Assembly: GCA_944472155.2 (NCBI GenBank)
Contig: OX235272.1
Location: forward strand, 14,306,354-14,370,353
Direction: 5' to 3'
DNA length: 64,000 nt
Origin: Trichobilharzia szidati
Lineage: Eukaryota; Platyhelminthes; Trematoda; Strigeidida; Schistosomatidae
Under the pieces are notes generated by a model. The model searched no databases. It was not told the DNA's origin and saw only the letters and a list, made by a program, of their open reading frames with translations. The position numbers and the translations under genes were made by a program. Of the stretch, positions 41,140 to 53,339 are shown in pieces (position 1 is the stretch's first letter; every line of letters begins with the position of its first letter).

Positions 41140-41925
41140 CGGTCGGTCGGTTTTCGACTTAGAACTTTGCACATATGTGCGCCAGTTCAAGTCGCCACAC
41201 TCCCTCCTCGTAGCACACAAAGCAACAGAAGAAAGTAGATGAAATGCATATTAGAGACAGTAAACAGAGGTGTGAGACAAACAGTAATAGGAATAGTAAT
41301 AACGAAGAACAAAACAGTTTCATTGGAAATCATAAGTCACAAGGAGTGGATGCATCTGCGCCAGCCATCATTGACAACGATTTTGAGCTAGCCATGTCAC
41401 CAATTGTTTCCAACCTTCATTGGTTTTTACCGTCCCGAGGACCCCAACCAGTCAGGAAGCCAGTCTACACCTTCCTACGTGGCTGGCCTAAACTAACTGT
41501 TGTAGATTTCATTGACTGGGGACATGTTTCGGTTTGACCGCCGCTAGCTCTTCTCCAGCCTGACCCTATATAAGGTAACATTGCCCATTGTCGAGGAAGG
41601 CGATGACTAGGCATATGTAACACATGTCCTAACCATCTCAGTCGATGTAGCTACTTCACAGTCTCGTCGACTGATTTCCCCTCCTTATCTAGCACTCGAC
41701 CGGGGCCTCACCTCAATATTGCTCACTTTATTACACCACTTCACACGGGAGATAGAACGCAGACACCTATAATCAAAGACAGTTAATCTTTTCATGTCCT
41801 CCGCTCTCAATGGCCAGGTCTTGCTCACAGCCATTAAGGAGGACGGAGTGGACTGCTGCGCAGTACACACGCCCTTTGGTCGATAGTCGGATATCACGTC
41901 TACGCCAGAGGCGTACTACACTAAT
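41140..41925 (-). pseudogene. LINE-A 3' half, near twin of 22.1 kb
   Basis: Minus-strand post-RT blocks (SKTWPLRAEDMKRLTVFDYRCLRSI, SRVKW..NKVSNIEVR; 41900-41690) followed by the 3' region to the segment GTGGCGACTTGAACTGG and GCACATATGTGCAAAGTTCT (41190-41160). The 41195-41600 part matches 22195-22600 with few differences. Confidence 0.7.
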
Positions 41926-41929
41926 TCTA

Positions 41930-42785
41930 TACTAATTCATGAGACCTGACGAGGATTAAGCAGATAATTGTCTCTATTTTACATTTCGTCCCGCCGAATT
42001 TTCACAAATGAAGTGAATACACCTTGTAGTTATTGTGTACTATATCTGATTCTGATTAATGTACTAAAATACATTCAAGTTACGTGTATTCAGTACAATT
42101 TCAAAAATTAGGATGCACGGGCCAAACCCTTACAAGCGGTGTTTTTGTTTTCGTTAATATCAAGCCTCGACGACAGTTATTCCTTTTACTTTAGAGAATC
42201 GATTCCTAGATTATTTCGTGAAAGAAAAAGAAGAGAATATTGTTTAGTGCTCTACCACCTATACAGACCTTTATGCTGTTACATATAGAACAAGCAAAAA
42301 CCGATATTCAATCATGCAATAACAGATATTTGGTAAGCATAAATAAAATTGGTTCACTTGGAGTTAATATGAGAGGTACTGAAAGGTGAACAACGCAGAC
42401 TATTGTAATTTTCATGCTGGTATACACACAATAACAAAACATACTTGAATAATGTCAGATGAAGTATGTATAACAACAACAGATTTATATGTCTGCCATA
42501 CCGTAACTCATTTTTGATTGATTCCCAATAGTATTTGTGGTACATTAACCCTAAAAGCTATACGTATCACTCTCATATTAGTAATTAGGATATCACTTTA
42601 CTTGTCTGAGTACTTGTGTTATTGCATAACAAAGAGTATATTGGGAGAAAGGACCCCTACTGAGTCGCTAGTAATTACCGTCCTCATTCAGATTCACTTT
42701 GGTTGAGGAAAGAATGCTTAAAGTCTATATTAGTCTTTTTTCTAATTAGTACATTTTTCATTCTTTTGCCCTCCTAGTGAAAAAT
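41930..42785. other. AT-rich, nothing recognised
   Basis: No element or exon. Confidence 0.3.
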
Positions 42786-42789
42786 ACAG

Positions 42790-43860
42790 CCTTTTCTAAG
42801 CCCTTCTTGAATGAGTTGACTGGTGCCTCACTTAAGGATTCTCCTAGGATCCGGTTCTAAGAGTTAATGACTCGGTGGGAGAACCAGTGATCCACAGAAA
42901 CATAGATCCACCTTGACTTCTGAATTCTACCGATGTGTAATATGAGATGATCCTACCTGGTGGAAAAGAAAAGAGGAGATAGTCACATCTTAGAATTTTG
43001 ATCATCGAGGTTACATCACCTCCCTACCTACAGTATGATGAGGAAAGGAGACTTAATCTGTTGAGCTACTCTCCGTAAGGTAAACGGGTCCTTTGAACTC
43101 TTTCTAAAATATATGAGTCTCCTTTGAGAAAAGGGCTGACTGACTGGATGCAAGTTTCTAGTTTCCACCTCGCCATAAATGTATATAACGTGGTGGTGAA
43201 CATTTCACCAGTTACTCTAGTAAAGACTGTGTGTATTGCCCATACAGATATAACGATACGAGCTGCTATCGCAAGACAGTAAGTCATAATTCCTAGGTCA
43301 CGACTTACGATGACACCTGGGTCCCTGTGTGTCTGAACAGAAGGGAGTGGTATTCCTTCCATATCGCAGGCAGTAGCATGTACTCAATGTGCATGGTTAC
43401 ACACTTCACCAAGTTGATGGGGAGCATCCATTCTTCGGATGAGCCTAACGAATTGTTGACATCTGTTTGCAACGTAAGCAAATTCCTGTCACCTTTGAGC
43501 TCCCCCTAAAAATGTTTCAGTCATCTGAGTATACGACTACGGGAGATTAGATGATCCTGGGGATCCCATTGGTATTTACAATAGATAAGAAGAGGTCGAG
43601 TACAATACCTTGTGGTACACCACCATGTACCGTTACTTAGGGCTATTTTCGAGTTGATCATAACAATCTCTCGCGCCAACAGAGAATCCCTCGGTCTACG
43701 TGAGCAGAACATGATAGCTTTCTTCATCACTCTTCACAGTATCTCAATCAGTAACAGCGAGATTAATCAACCTGCAATATGAAGAGGAGTGCTTAGATCT
43801 TCCACCATGGAAAGCGGCTATTATTGCATTTTCCCAGTCAAAAGGTGACTTCATGTGAGC
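42790..43860 (-). pseudogene. LINE-D (CR1-like) RT C-terminal fragment
   Basis: Minus-strand 43362-43066: VQTHRDPGVIVSRDLG, then AIHTVFTRVTGEMF and a SPFLKGDSYILERVQR block, which is the post-catalytic part of CR1/Jockey-type RTs. Upstream (about 43640-43560) a GVPQG-like motif B and a disrupted catalytic box occur. Different in sequence from LINE-A, B and C. Inactive. Confidence 0.62.
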
Positions 43861-44029
43861 TACAAATTCTTTCAAATGCCTAAGGTAGAGAAGTTCGTTT
43901 CCAGATTGTTGAGCCCACTTCGTTCAAATTTCGCCTTTTGTTATAGTTCACTAGAATCTACATTTCTCCGTTTTTATGGTCGTTTCTCGGATTTTTTTCG
44001 CTCTTATGCACTATTTAGTTCAAATATTT

Positions 44030-47000
44030 TATCCACTATAATGTCTCATTTATCAAACATGGGAACTGACTTTAAAAACTCTGCTTCTGCGGAGGTGGAT
44101 GTTTAGAAACCGACTTTTCTATCAGAATAATTATCCAAATTACCAACCGGCAGCTAGTAATATTGTAGAAGACTGATGGTGTTTTCGAACCCTTATCGTC
44201 GGAAGCATGACAGTGGGCCGGTGAAGCAGGGAAAATCTAGTCGAACAAACGGAAGGGCATTCATCATTCAATAGATAAAGAAAGTCTTACAAATCATAAA
44301 GAGGAAATAGTTCACAATCGATTACTCATCCTATTCTTCTGAATTCCTCAATTACTTGCAACATCTGAGTGGCCACAGCATACCGTGTTGTGGAGGCTGT
44401 GCAGATTCCCTGGTAACTCCGACTACTCGATTACCTGAATTTGACTGAAATACCCGGAACTATGGTTCGCTCAATTAGAACACTACTCTAGTCGGTATAG
44501 CACTAAAACCACCTGGCATAGGGACATGTGTTCTCAGTTACGCTATGAGATTAGCAAAGAGGTGCGAGACCCTATACTTCATCCTTCCGCGAAACGTGCG
44601 ACCAAACACAGTACTTAATCGCGAGATGATAAAACGTCTCTTTATATCAGAAAACCAGAGTATATAACGGTTGTTTGAAGGGGAGGATATGGGAGAAAGG
44701 TACCCATCACAGTCCTTGCGCCAACTGCAACAGCTTGTAGGGAACAGGACGGTGGAGAGGCTGAAATGAAGCAAGGCTGGATTCCAGTCCGCCTGGAATA
44801 TGTGCAACAGTGAATGAACGCATAGGATCCTGACTCCTCTCTAGAACAGTTAGCACGCATTGCTGACCGGATGTTGTAGAGGAGACGATTTATCGGAGGG
44901 CAAGTGAACCATATGAACACGAGCAAAGACTCAATAATCTCAGAACTGATGGCCAACGTTAGATCACTAAGGGAACAGCTAGAATAAATATAGCTAACGC
45001 TGGGCAGACAAGGTAGATAGACCTATACACGTTCTAGGTCAAAGAGTAGACACAGGCAAACTAGATCAACAGGCTGATTTTGTTGGTATCCCTGACAGTT
45101 TGGCGTACAGTCAACAAAATGTACACAAGCATGTGCCTGACCTAAACAACTACTCAAACAACAGGGAAACGATTAACCCCTTCTCAGGTAGAGACTACTG
45201 TTACCGAACAGTTACCTATTCCAAGTCAAGGATAAGAACAGCAGCAGCACTCAGTATCACACCAAAAGCAAAGGCCATCACGCCACAGGAGGCCAATAAA
45301 ATCCAGATCGCGACGTTCGGGTAGAAGACGCTGACCCTTGATCCCAAGTTTCAGAGGCAGTTTCCATGGGTTTTCACAATTGTTGACTTGGATCTAACAA
45401 TCCTCGGCATAAACTTCCTAGAAAGATATGACTTACTAGTGGATACTCGAAAGAGACGTTTAACAATGAAAGAAGCCTGGTATACGAATGCCAAAGAGAG
45501 CGAGCACCATTCGTTGAATCTAGTCCAATCATTGCTGGTACTAACCGAAAGGTTCCAGAAAATAATAGCGGAATTCCCAACTCTGACGTCAAGCAACCCT
45601 CAAAGTTTTAATGTTGGTCCTACAATTACTCATACTTAAGGACGCATGGCCCCCCAGCGTTCGCTAAGCCAAGAGGATTAGTCCCTAACAAGCTAAAAAT
45701 AGCGAAAGCTTAATTTGATTACATGCTCCAGTTGAGGATTATTCGGCCATAGAATAGTCATTGGGCTTCTGTGTGACACATGGTGCCGAAGAGAAATCAG
45801 ACTAATTGGTCCTAAATAAGAAAACAATGCCAAACAGAGATACCCGGTACCACACATTCAAGACTTTACTATTACTCTGTGAGGCGCCACAATATTCACT
45901 AAAACTGATTCAGTTTGCGCCTATCACAATACCTTAAACAGCCATTACCATCCCATTTGAATGGTATGAGTTTGTGCGGATGCCGTTTGGTCTTCGGTAT
46001 GCTGTAAAGACTTTTCCAAGATTCAGAGATGACTTGCCGCGTCAACTGCCAATCTGGGGCAGAAACAATAGAGTTCCCAGGGCATGTCACTGACAGCACC
46101 GGGATCACAACAATGCCAAAAGAGGCGAATACCATCAAGCGGTACTCCCTATCCACTTCCCTCGTGCAACTCCAGTTTTCTGGGGTTGATCAACTTCTGT
46201 CGATGCTTTATACCTAATTGCGCACAATACACGCAACCCCTGACTGATGCATCAGGGGGGAAACCAAGACTTTCAGATGCCAAAGGAGGCGTCCAACGTA
46301 ATCGCACAGCTGAAAGAAGCTTTGGTGAAAGCCTCAACTCTGAAATATCCTAATCCAAATGCTCCTTTTGTATTAATGGTAGACGCATCTGATAAGGCTC
46401 CAGGAGCCGCTCTAAATCAACTAGTTGAAAATAGCTGGGAGCTGACTGCAGTATTTTCTAAACGGCTTAATCCTGCAGAAAAGAGATATTCTACCTTTGT
46501 CAGGGAGTTGCTAGAAATCGACTTAACAGTTAAACACTCCCGCCACATGGTAGAGGCCGGAGCATTCACTATCTACACAGATCACATGCCTCTCAATTAC
46601 GCGCTCAAGGGGAAATAGGACAAAATTTCACCAAGCGAAAGTGGTCAGCTCGATGTTTATCGCAGATTTCCAGTGATATGAGACATGAGGGGGCGGTGGA
46701 CTGTGTGGTTGATGCACTGTCCACAATGCACGTGAATACATTGCAACATACCACTGTAGACTTCAGAGCGTTGGCGGAAAGCCAAAAGAAAGATGAAGAG
46801 TTAAGGCATATCCTCACTACAAATAACTTGTTTGAAACTTAGACGATTAACATCTGTGGATGGCAACTTTATGTACTGCGACACAACAAAAGATTCTCCC
46901 AGGCCCTTCATCCGCCAGATTGTGTCATATTTAGTCACTTTCACCCATTATCACACCCTGGAGTAAAGGCTTAAGCTGAGATAATCTCGGCATGATATAT

Positions 47001-47960
47001 TCGGCCAAACCTACAACGCGACGCGCAGAAGTGGGAGAGAGTGAGTGGTATGCCAGAGGGCGAAAGTAAACAAGCACACAATGTCACTCTTAGGAACATT
47101 TTTTGCAGCCAGACACTCATTTCGCCCATGTTCACGCTGACTTGGTAGGTCCCTTGCTATGCTCAAACGGATTCACTTATTCATATGCATTGATAGGTTC
47201 ACCAGCTTCCCGATAGCTGCACAACTTATTGCTATTACGGTAGAAGCGGTAGCAAAAGCCTTTCTTTAACACTGGGTAGCCATGTGTTGGGGTGTCTATA
47301 ACAACTGACAGAGGAGCTCAATTCGAGACAGAGCTTTCAACGACTTGTCGAATTTCATCGGGTCTTGCGGAATCCATTGCACAGCATATACCCTCAAGCT
47401 AATGGGATGATAAAACGCCTTCATCAACAAGTGAGCATTGGGTTGACAACTCACTCTAACATTAATCACTAGAAAGAATTCTTACCAATGGTAATGGTTG
47501 GTATCTGAACATCAATAAAAACTGATGCTCGATATTCTGCTGCAAAAATGGTATTTGGAACCACACTGAAACTACCTGGCGAGTTTGTTAGTTCAATTTC
47601 TGATAAGAACAACCATGACCAGGCTGCACACGTTGACAGACTTCGACTACAAACGGCCAACTGAAGGCAGATTTCCTCACCAGAACAATCAAGAGCCGTA
47701 TACATACAGAAGGACTTGCATTCCTGCATCCATGTATGGGTGAGATATGATAAAGCAAAACTACCCCTCAGTCCACCATACAAAGGACCTTTTGAAATCA
47801 CGGGAAGGCACCCAAAACACTATTATTGAACAAGGTAATGTAACGGACAGTGTTAGCATTGACTAACCAAAACCAGCCTATCTAGACAACGATTCTCCCT
47901 ATATAATGACAGAAAGGCTTCGACAGACGGTAGTTGACAGCGAGGGTAGTAGCGTGAAAA
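44030..47960 (+). pseudogene. Gypsy-like LTR retrotransposon gag-pol, heavily decayed
   Basis: Plus-strand domains in the Ty3/Gypsy order: gag block with ELWFAQLEHY (about 44455-44485); protease-like end LTILGINFLERYDLL (45391-45435); RT block FVRMPFGL (about 45970-45995); RNase H with FVLMVDASDKAPGAALNQ (46365-46420) and a downstream YTDHMPL; integrase with an HYHTLE-type zinc segment (about 46945) and a core region at 47130-47400. Many stops and frameshifts, so no function. I could not identify flanking LTRs. Listed as an old element; no restored sequence is given. Confidence 0.72.
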
Positions 47961-49077
47961 TTATTAAGACTGGCAAGAGGTTTAAATAGGTTGGACTCTT
48001 AAGTTATGGGAAATTTCTAGCAAGACTATGGAACGAATAATTGGCGGACTAAATGCATAAATTCACTTGATTTTTATAGAAACACATTTTTTCAAAAAAA
48101 TGGCACATAACTTTTTAAATAAGTGTGTTAAGCGTTTCGATTTTTAAAAGAAACAATTTTCACTTTTTTTGAAACCGTGTTACATTAGGTTACATTTTAG
48201 TTAAGCGTTATTTAAAAAAAAATGGAAGTCTCACTTCTTCATGGGTAAACAGACACTGAACCTAACGAAGAAACACAGGGGAAATAGGTGAATGAAACTA
48301 AATCCACGAAATTCAAGGCGTTGTGTCCACATAAAAGTGCTCATATAACATATTATGTCTAGTTAATTGTTTTATGTGTATTAAGTATTATTATTACAAA
48401 GAGTGAAGACTCGAGTGTCCTTAACACGGAAAAGCTATATATACAGGAGACCATACCCCTGACCGATAGTAAACGTCAACGGTAGATTCTTCTGATTATT
48501 TAATGACATAATACAAAGTGGAGGAAAGGGATAACTCCTCGTATGTCTATGAATCCACTGAACTAGAAGCAGTGGAGGCACAGAAAGTGTGTGTGCCACC
48601 AAAATACCCTAACACGTACGTGAATTACAATGGTGCAACGTTGCACATGTACAGCATTATACTGATTTAAATAATAACAAAGAGTAACTAGCATAATTGT
48701 ATTACTTCCCACACCTCTTTATGCATTAAGCATTTTTACTGAGTTTACATTTGTCCCCATATGTATGTCAAAGCTTACCGCTCCTGATTCACCCATTCTT
48801 ACATAATCCTCCGGAACTTCATAGGGTGAGTATTGGCAGGTTAGCAGCAGCTACATCATGGCATTTTGACTTCGATAATCAGTTATTCTTGATTAAGGCC
48901 AAAGCAGAATATGTGGATCAGCCTTACCCACTTACGCCGAATTTCCAAAATTCTACAAACGAACGACCCATGACCTTCTCCGAGCCGCACGGTTTGTAAG
49001 ATCGGTCGATTCTTAGGTGTGAAGTTATACTTATAGTGTCCATAATCCAAGATGTAAACGCAAATGTCCGTTTACAC
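47961..49077. other. Sequence after Gypsy-like element
   Basis: May include a degenerate 3' LTR (AAAGCTATATATACAGG at about 48430 is TATA-like) but no partner is found in the window. An 82-codon ORF (48751-48999) is not recognised. Confidence 0.3.
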
Positions 49078-49079
49078 AC

Positions 49080-49267
49080 ACGTCGGTGGCACAGTGGTTA
49101 GGACTCTCGCCGACCATGCACATGGTCCGGGGTTCGATCCCCTGCCGGCGCACACCCGATATCTATGGTCGGCCTGTAAATTTGGGCTACCGACATCCAT
49201 GCTGAAAATTCCATACTTGTACTGAAAATTCGGTGTGGAATCAAGCTGTAATCAAAAAACAAAAATT
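49080..49267 (+). mobile_element. SINE-B, full length
   Basis: Head CGTCGGTGGCACAGTGGTTA with A-box TGGCACAGTGG, B-box GGGGTTCGATCCCC (49129-49142), SINE-B body, and the end GTGGAATCAAGCTGTAATCA with an A-rich tail. This is the cleanest SINE-B in the window. The head folds like a degenerate tRNA, but it is not a tRNA gene. Confidence 0.78.
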
Positions 49268-49980
49268 ATCAAGCAGAACAAACCTGGACCGCGGCAAATA
49301 CTCAGGAAATAGTAGGCAGTGCGATTAAACAAATTCTCAGGTTCAAGTGTTGGTTTGCGGGGATTTGACTGGTGATGGTTGTTTCTGAGGCTGTGGTGGT
49401 TTAATAACAAGTTTTAATTTTCGCATGTCTTCCAAATAAAATTTTGTAGTAAAAAATATTTCCGGGCGTAAACATTATCGGTGGCATTATATTCTCCGGC
49501 TGCGATATATTTGCTGCACTTTTATATGAAAATGTTGCTTGATACTGACATCCGATCAATATAATGTATTAAAGGAGGTACCGAATTCAAAAGTTGAACC
49601 TACATTGTTGGAGTTTCATGAAATCATGCTGGTATACTTCGGCCCATTTATTTAATTGCGATAATGCCCACAGGACTTCACAAAAAGCATATGCCATATA
49701 ATTTCTCGGAGAGAATGCTCACATAGTGAATCTTCATCTGTTGTCAATGGGTTGTTTGGGGGCACAAATATCACGTCTTCCTATAGTCGCCCATACGAGT
49801 TAATCATTGGGTGGCGGAACAAGTAGTGCATTTGGACACAGCTAATTTCTAGTTTCTAAGCTTTCCTAAAATGTCCTCTACAATATCTCGACCTCATGAT
49901 AGTTCGGAGGGAAAATGAGCCAGTGCCATAGTCACCTCTTACAATTCATAAGTGAAATATGAAAGTTAGTCTAGGCTAGA
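49268..49980. other. AT-rich, nothing recognised
   Basis: 49330-49370 resembles a SINE-beta tail fragment (GTTGGTTTGCGGGGATTTGA). Rest not recognised. Confidence 0.3.
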
Positions 49981-49984
49981 AGAA

Positions 49985-50550
49985 CTACCAGTGAATATCA
50001 ACCCTCCGACGAAAACAGAGATCCTGAGGGCAATAAGGATGCCAAAAACTGGAAAAGTGGCAATACCAGCAGAAGCATTGAAAATAGACTCAGAAAAACA
50101 CCAGCGAACTTGATGATACCACTACTGGAGAAGGCGTGGAAAGAGGGCAATGTATAAGCGGATTGGGAGAAAGACTACATATTTAAATTACCAAAGACAG
50201 GGGACTGCGGTCAGTGCGATAACTGGCGCGGCATTATGCTCCTGTCTATCCCAAGCAAAATACTAAGCCGCATCATCGTGAAGAGAATCAAACACGCCGC
50301 CCTCGATGAATACCTTCGACTGAAACAGGCTGGATTCAGCAGGAACAAGTCATGCATTGATCAAATAGCAACTCTACGTATCATCATTGAACAGAGCCCG
50401 GAATGGCAGTCAGCTCTCCACCTCAACTTCATCGACTTTGAAACAGCCTTGGACAGCGTTGGTGGAAACTGCTTCGCGACTACGGGGTGCCGCCAACAAT
50501 TATACATGTCATCCAACGGTTTTATGACAACGTTGCGTGCCATTAGTTAC
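49985..50550 (+). pseudogene. LINE-B RT N-terminal part (split copy, left piece)
   Basis: Plus-strand: NPPTKTEILRAI, then WEKDYIFKLPKTGDCG, LLSIPSKILSRIIVKRIK, KQAGFSRNKSCIDQIATLRIIIEQ and LHLNFIDFETALDSVGG (RT motif A, mutated). Stops at about 50550 where LINE-C sequence begins. Continues at 51700. Confidence 0.7.
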
Positions 50551-51700
50551 AGTCCTGGAAATCATGACAACCTAGTTGCTATCGGGCACTGTCTGACTTA
50601 CATGCGGTACAACTTCTTAAATAAGTTTTCAGTCATCCGGAATAGACTACCAGCTAATGTGCATATTATTATTGGAAGGACATGATAAACATTTCTACAC
50701 AGGCCATTAAGATTGGTTCACGCAATATAAAAGTTTAAATGACTGGACTAGTTAGTTAATGTACCAAAGTAATCATAGTTACTGCACAGAATACATATAT
50801 ATAAATCTACAAATCATTCCCTGAGGAGTCCACTTGCTATCTTCTGTGCTGCTGTCATTTTTCTTCTTTTTTCTCTCACCATTTTAGCTTCTACGTGACT
50901 TTTTGAATGATAATAAAGAATGAAGATATTTGACCGCTTACAATGACAAGCGATCTGCAAACATCATCGGTCCCATATCTTTCAGCTACCTCGTGAATTA
51001 CACATTAAGTTCCCCTACGGCGCAACCTGAATGGCAGCTGTAGAATATACCTTTATACCATTGAGAAAGTATTAATTTATAATACTTCACGATTGTAATT
51101 TGTAGCATAACTGATCATGCCTGTAAAAATGAAATACATTTCCTGTAAACACCCGTTTATAAGAAAATATAAACCATTATTATTAGTCTGCATTGAGTGC
51201 AGTTCACGACTCGTGTTACTTACCATGAAAAGGCTGACAAAACTATAAAAATACATCACTTATTTTAAATTAATACCCCATTTGGATATAAATCAAGAAT
51301 AAGACTCGATGCCATACACACCAAAGTTATATTGAGGAATGACTTCAAGCTTTGTTTTTTCCCAAGTATTTGTAATCCATCCAAAATATACTTGGGTTTT
51401 TGTTAATGCGAAGACAATATTTCTGTATTTCTTGATGTGCTCCACTTAATGACTAGTTATCATTTTGTTTCCACAAACCAAAGACAAAACGACTGCAACC
51501 ATGTAATTTCACCATAAACCAAATTTATGTAATTTAAATAATACTTATCCATGCCTGTACAATTGATGTGTCCTACATAGGTAGGAATAAATATGTATTT
51601 TGTTATATTATTATTAAGTACGCTTACTAATCGTATGTGTAATTTATCATATTGATGATGCCTGTAAACTGGCGTCCCTCACGTGCAACAAATATTATTA
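50551..51700 (+). mobile_element. LINE-C 3' fragment inserted in LINE-B
   Basis: Begins in a C-terminal RT tail (MRYNFLNKFSVIRNRLP, 50600-50660), then about 1 kb of 3' UTR, ending with GCCTGTAAACTGGCGTCCCTC and ATTATTATT (51660-51697). Separates the two LINE-B pieces. Confidence 0.65.
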
Positions 51701-52660
51701 TCTCCAAAGATTTTCCTGATTGTGGTAGGCTAGATAATGCGACAGATAGTAGGCAGCGAGGAAGAAGGTATAAAATGAACGCACATAAAAAACTTGGCGG
51801 ATCTGGACTTCGCCGATGATATATGTCTGATTTCCCACAAACTGGGAGATATGCAAATGAAGAGCAACATGTTGACAGAAGTAGTATCGAGAGAAGATAG
51901 GACTTCAGGTGAACATAGAGAAAACAGAGGTGATGAAGATTCCTGGCCAGCAGCAACAACAACAGACAACAATCAGGATAAATGGGAGGGATCTGAAAGA
52001 AGTAAACTCACTCAACAACCGACCTGGGAAGCATCTTTTCAACTACAGGCGGACAGAACTGGCGAGGATATCAAAGCGAGGATCGGGAAAGCAAGGCAAG
52101 CTATCACTATTCACAAGTCTGTGTGGATGCCAACAGCACTCAGCATGAAAACGAAGATAAGATCCAGATTTTTAACTCCAATGTGAAGTCAGCGCTACTC
52201 TATGGATCGGTGGCTTCGCGCGTCACGAATGGCACTTCGAACAAACTACAGACCGTCATCAATAGCTGTCTCCGCTCAATACCACTCAAGATTAGATGGC
52301 CAGAAAGGATCAGCAACAGGGATCTTTGGCAATGAATGAACCAACCAGGAACCAGTTGTACAACAAATATGCAGGAAGAGATAGAGGTGGATCAGGCATA
52401 CTCTGATAAAACCATGAAGTGAGTGGCACCACACGCCAGACCATCGCTAGAGTGGAATCCAAATGGGAAGCGGCGAGCTGGTCGCCAGTGTGAGGGTGGG
52501 GTGACATGGATGAGGTGGCGATGCGAAGAGGAGATGAAAGCATGTGGGCAGTCGTGAAGCCAGGTCAAAACGTCGGCAGAGAACTGAACTAAATGGAGAC
52601 GTGCGGCTGAAGCCGTATGTTCCTCTAGGAACTAAAGGAAACAAATAAAAATAATTATAG
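51701..52660 (+). pseudogene. LINE-B 3' half (split copy, right piece)
   Basis: Resumes at FADDICLISHKLGDMQMKSN (51810-51870, FADD kept), MNIEKTEVMKI, IGKARQAITIHKSVW, RIFNSNVKSALLYGS-like, TVINSCLRSIPLKIRWPER (52250-52310), then the 3' end GAAGCCGTATGTTCCTCTAG with an A-rich tail at 52607-52655. About 100-200 bp of LINE-B is missing across the LINE-C insertion. Confidence 0.72.
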
Positions 52661-52889
52661 GTTTCAGATAAGCACCGTGTCAGATGTTTTTAGCTCGAAA
52701 CTGGATTCTGACCTTCACTGTTTAAGTCGACTACCTTTGCTAAGGTTTTGCAATCAAGCATCCACGCAATTTGGCACACTGTCTTGTCAACTGCATTTGT
52801 TCGTGCGAGATCCGTAGCTAAGCAGTACCGTACCACAATTCTGGTGCCAAAATATATCCTATAAGTCGGACGACAAATTTGGTGTTCTT

Positions 52890-53215
52890 ATAATAATAAT
52901 AATATATTCTCATTTTGTACATGACGGACGCCAGTTTACAGGCATCATCAATATGATAAATTACATATACGATTAGTAAGCATACTTAATAATAATATAA
53001 TAAAATACATATTTATTCCTAACTATGTAGGACACATCAATTGTACAGGCATGGATAAGTATTATTTAAATTACATAAATTTGGTTTATGGTGAAATTAC
53101 ATGGTTGCAGTCGTTTTGTCTTTGGTTTGTGGAAACAAAATGATAACTAGTCATTAAGTGGAGCACATCAAGAAATATAGAAATATTGTCTCAGTAGAAC
53201 AAGTACTTTGGGTTT
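52890..53215 (-). mobile_element. LINE-C 3' end, inverted partner of 51.4-51.7 kb
   Basis: Minus-strand LINE-C 3' UTR: complement of GCCTGTAAACTGGCGTCC at 52943-52960 and of about 285 bp before it. Nearly identical to 51395-51680, so the LINE-B right piece is flanked by inverted LINE-C ends. Confidence 0.7.
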
Positions 53216-53339
53216 AAGTGGGAGAAACTTGCATTTATAATTGACGTATTTTGAGTAACTATCAACATATTTCATGTCCGGGTTTGGGTTATGTAGACGA
53301 AACATGTGCGAAGTGGAATTTATTTATTTTAACTCCTGC

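Noticed and set aside
43066..43730. Host membrane protein
   Set aside because: The motifs match the post-catalytic part of CR1-like reverse transcriptases.
49080..49155. tRNA gene
   Set aside because: A- and B-boxes are present but no cloverleaf with a plausible anticodon arm is formed, and the same head recurs in front of SINE bodies.
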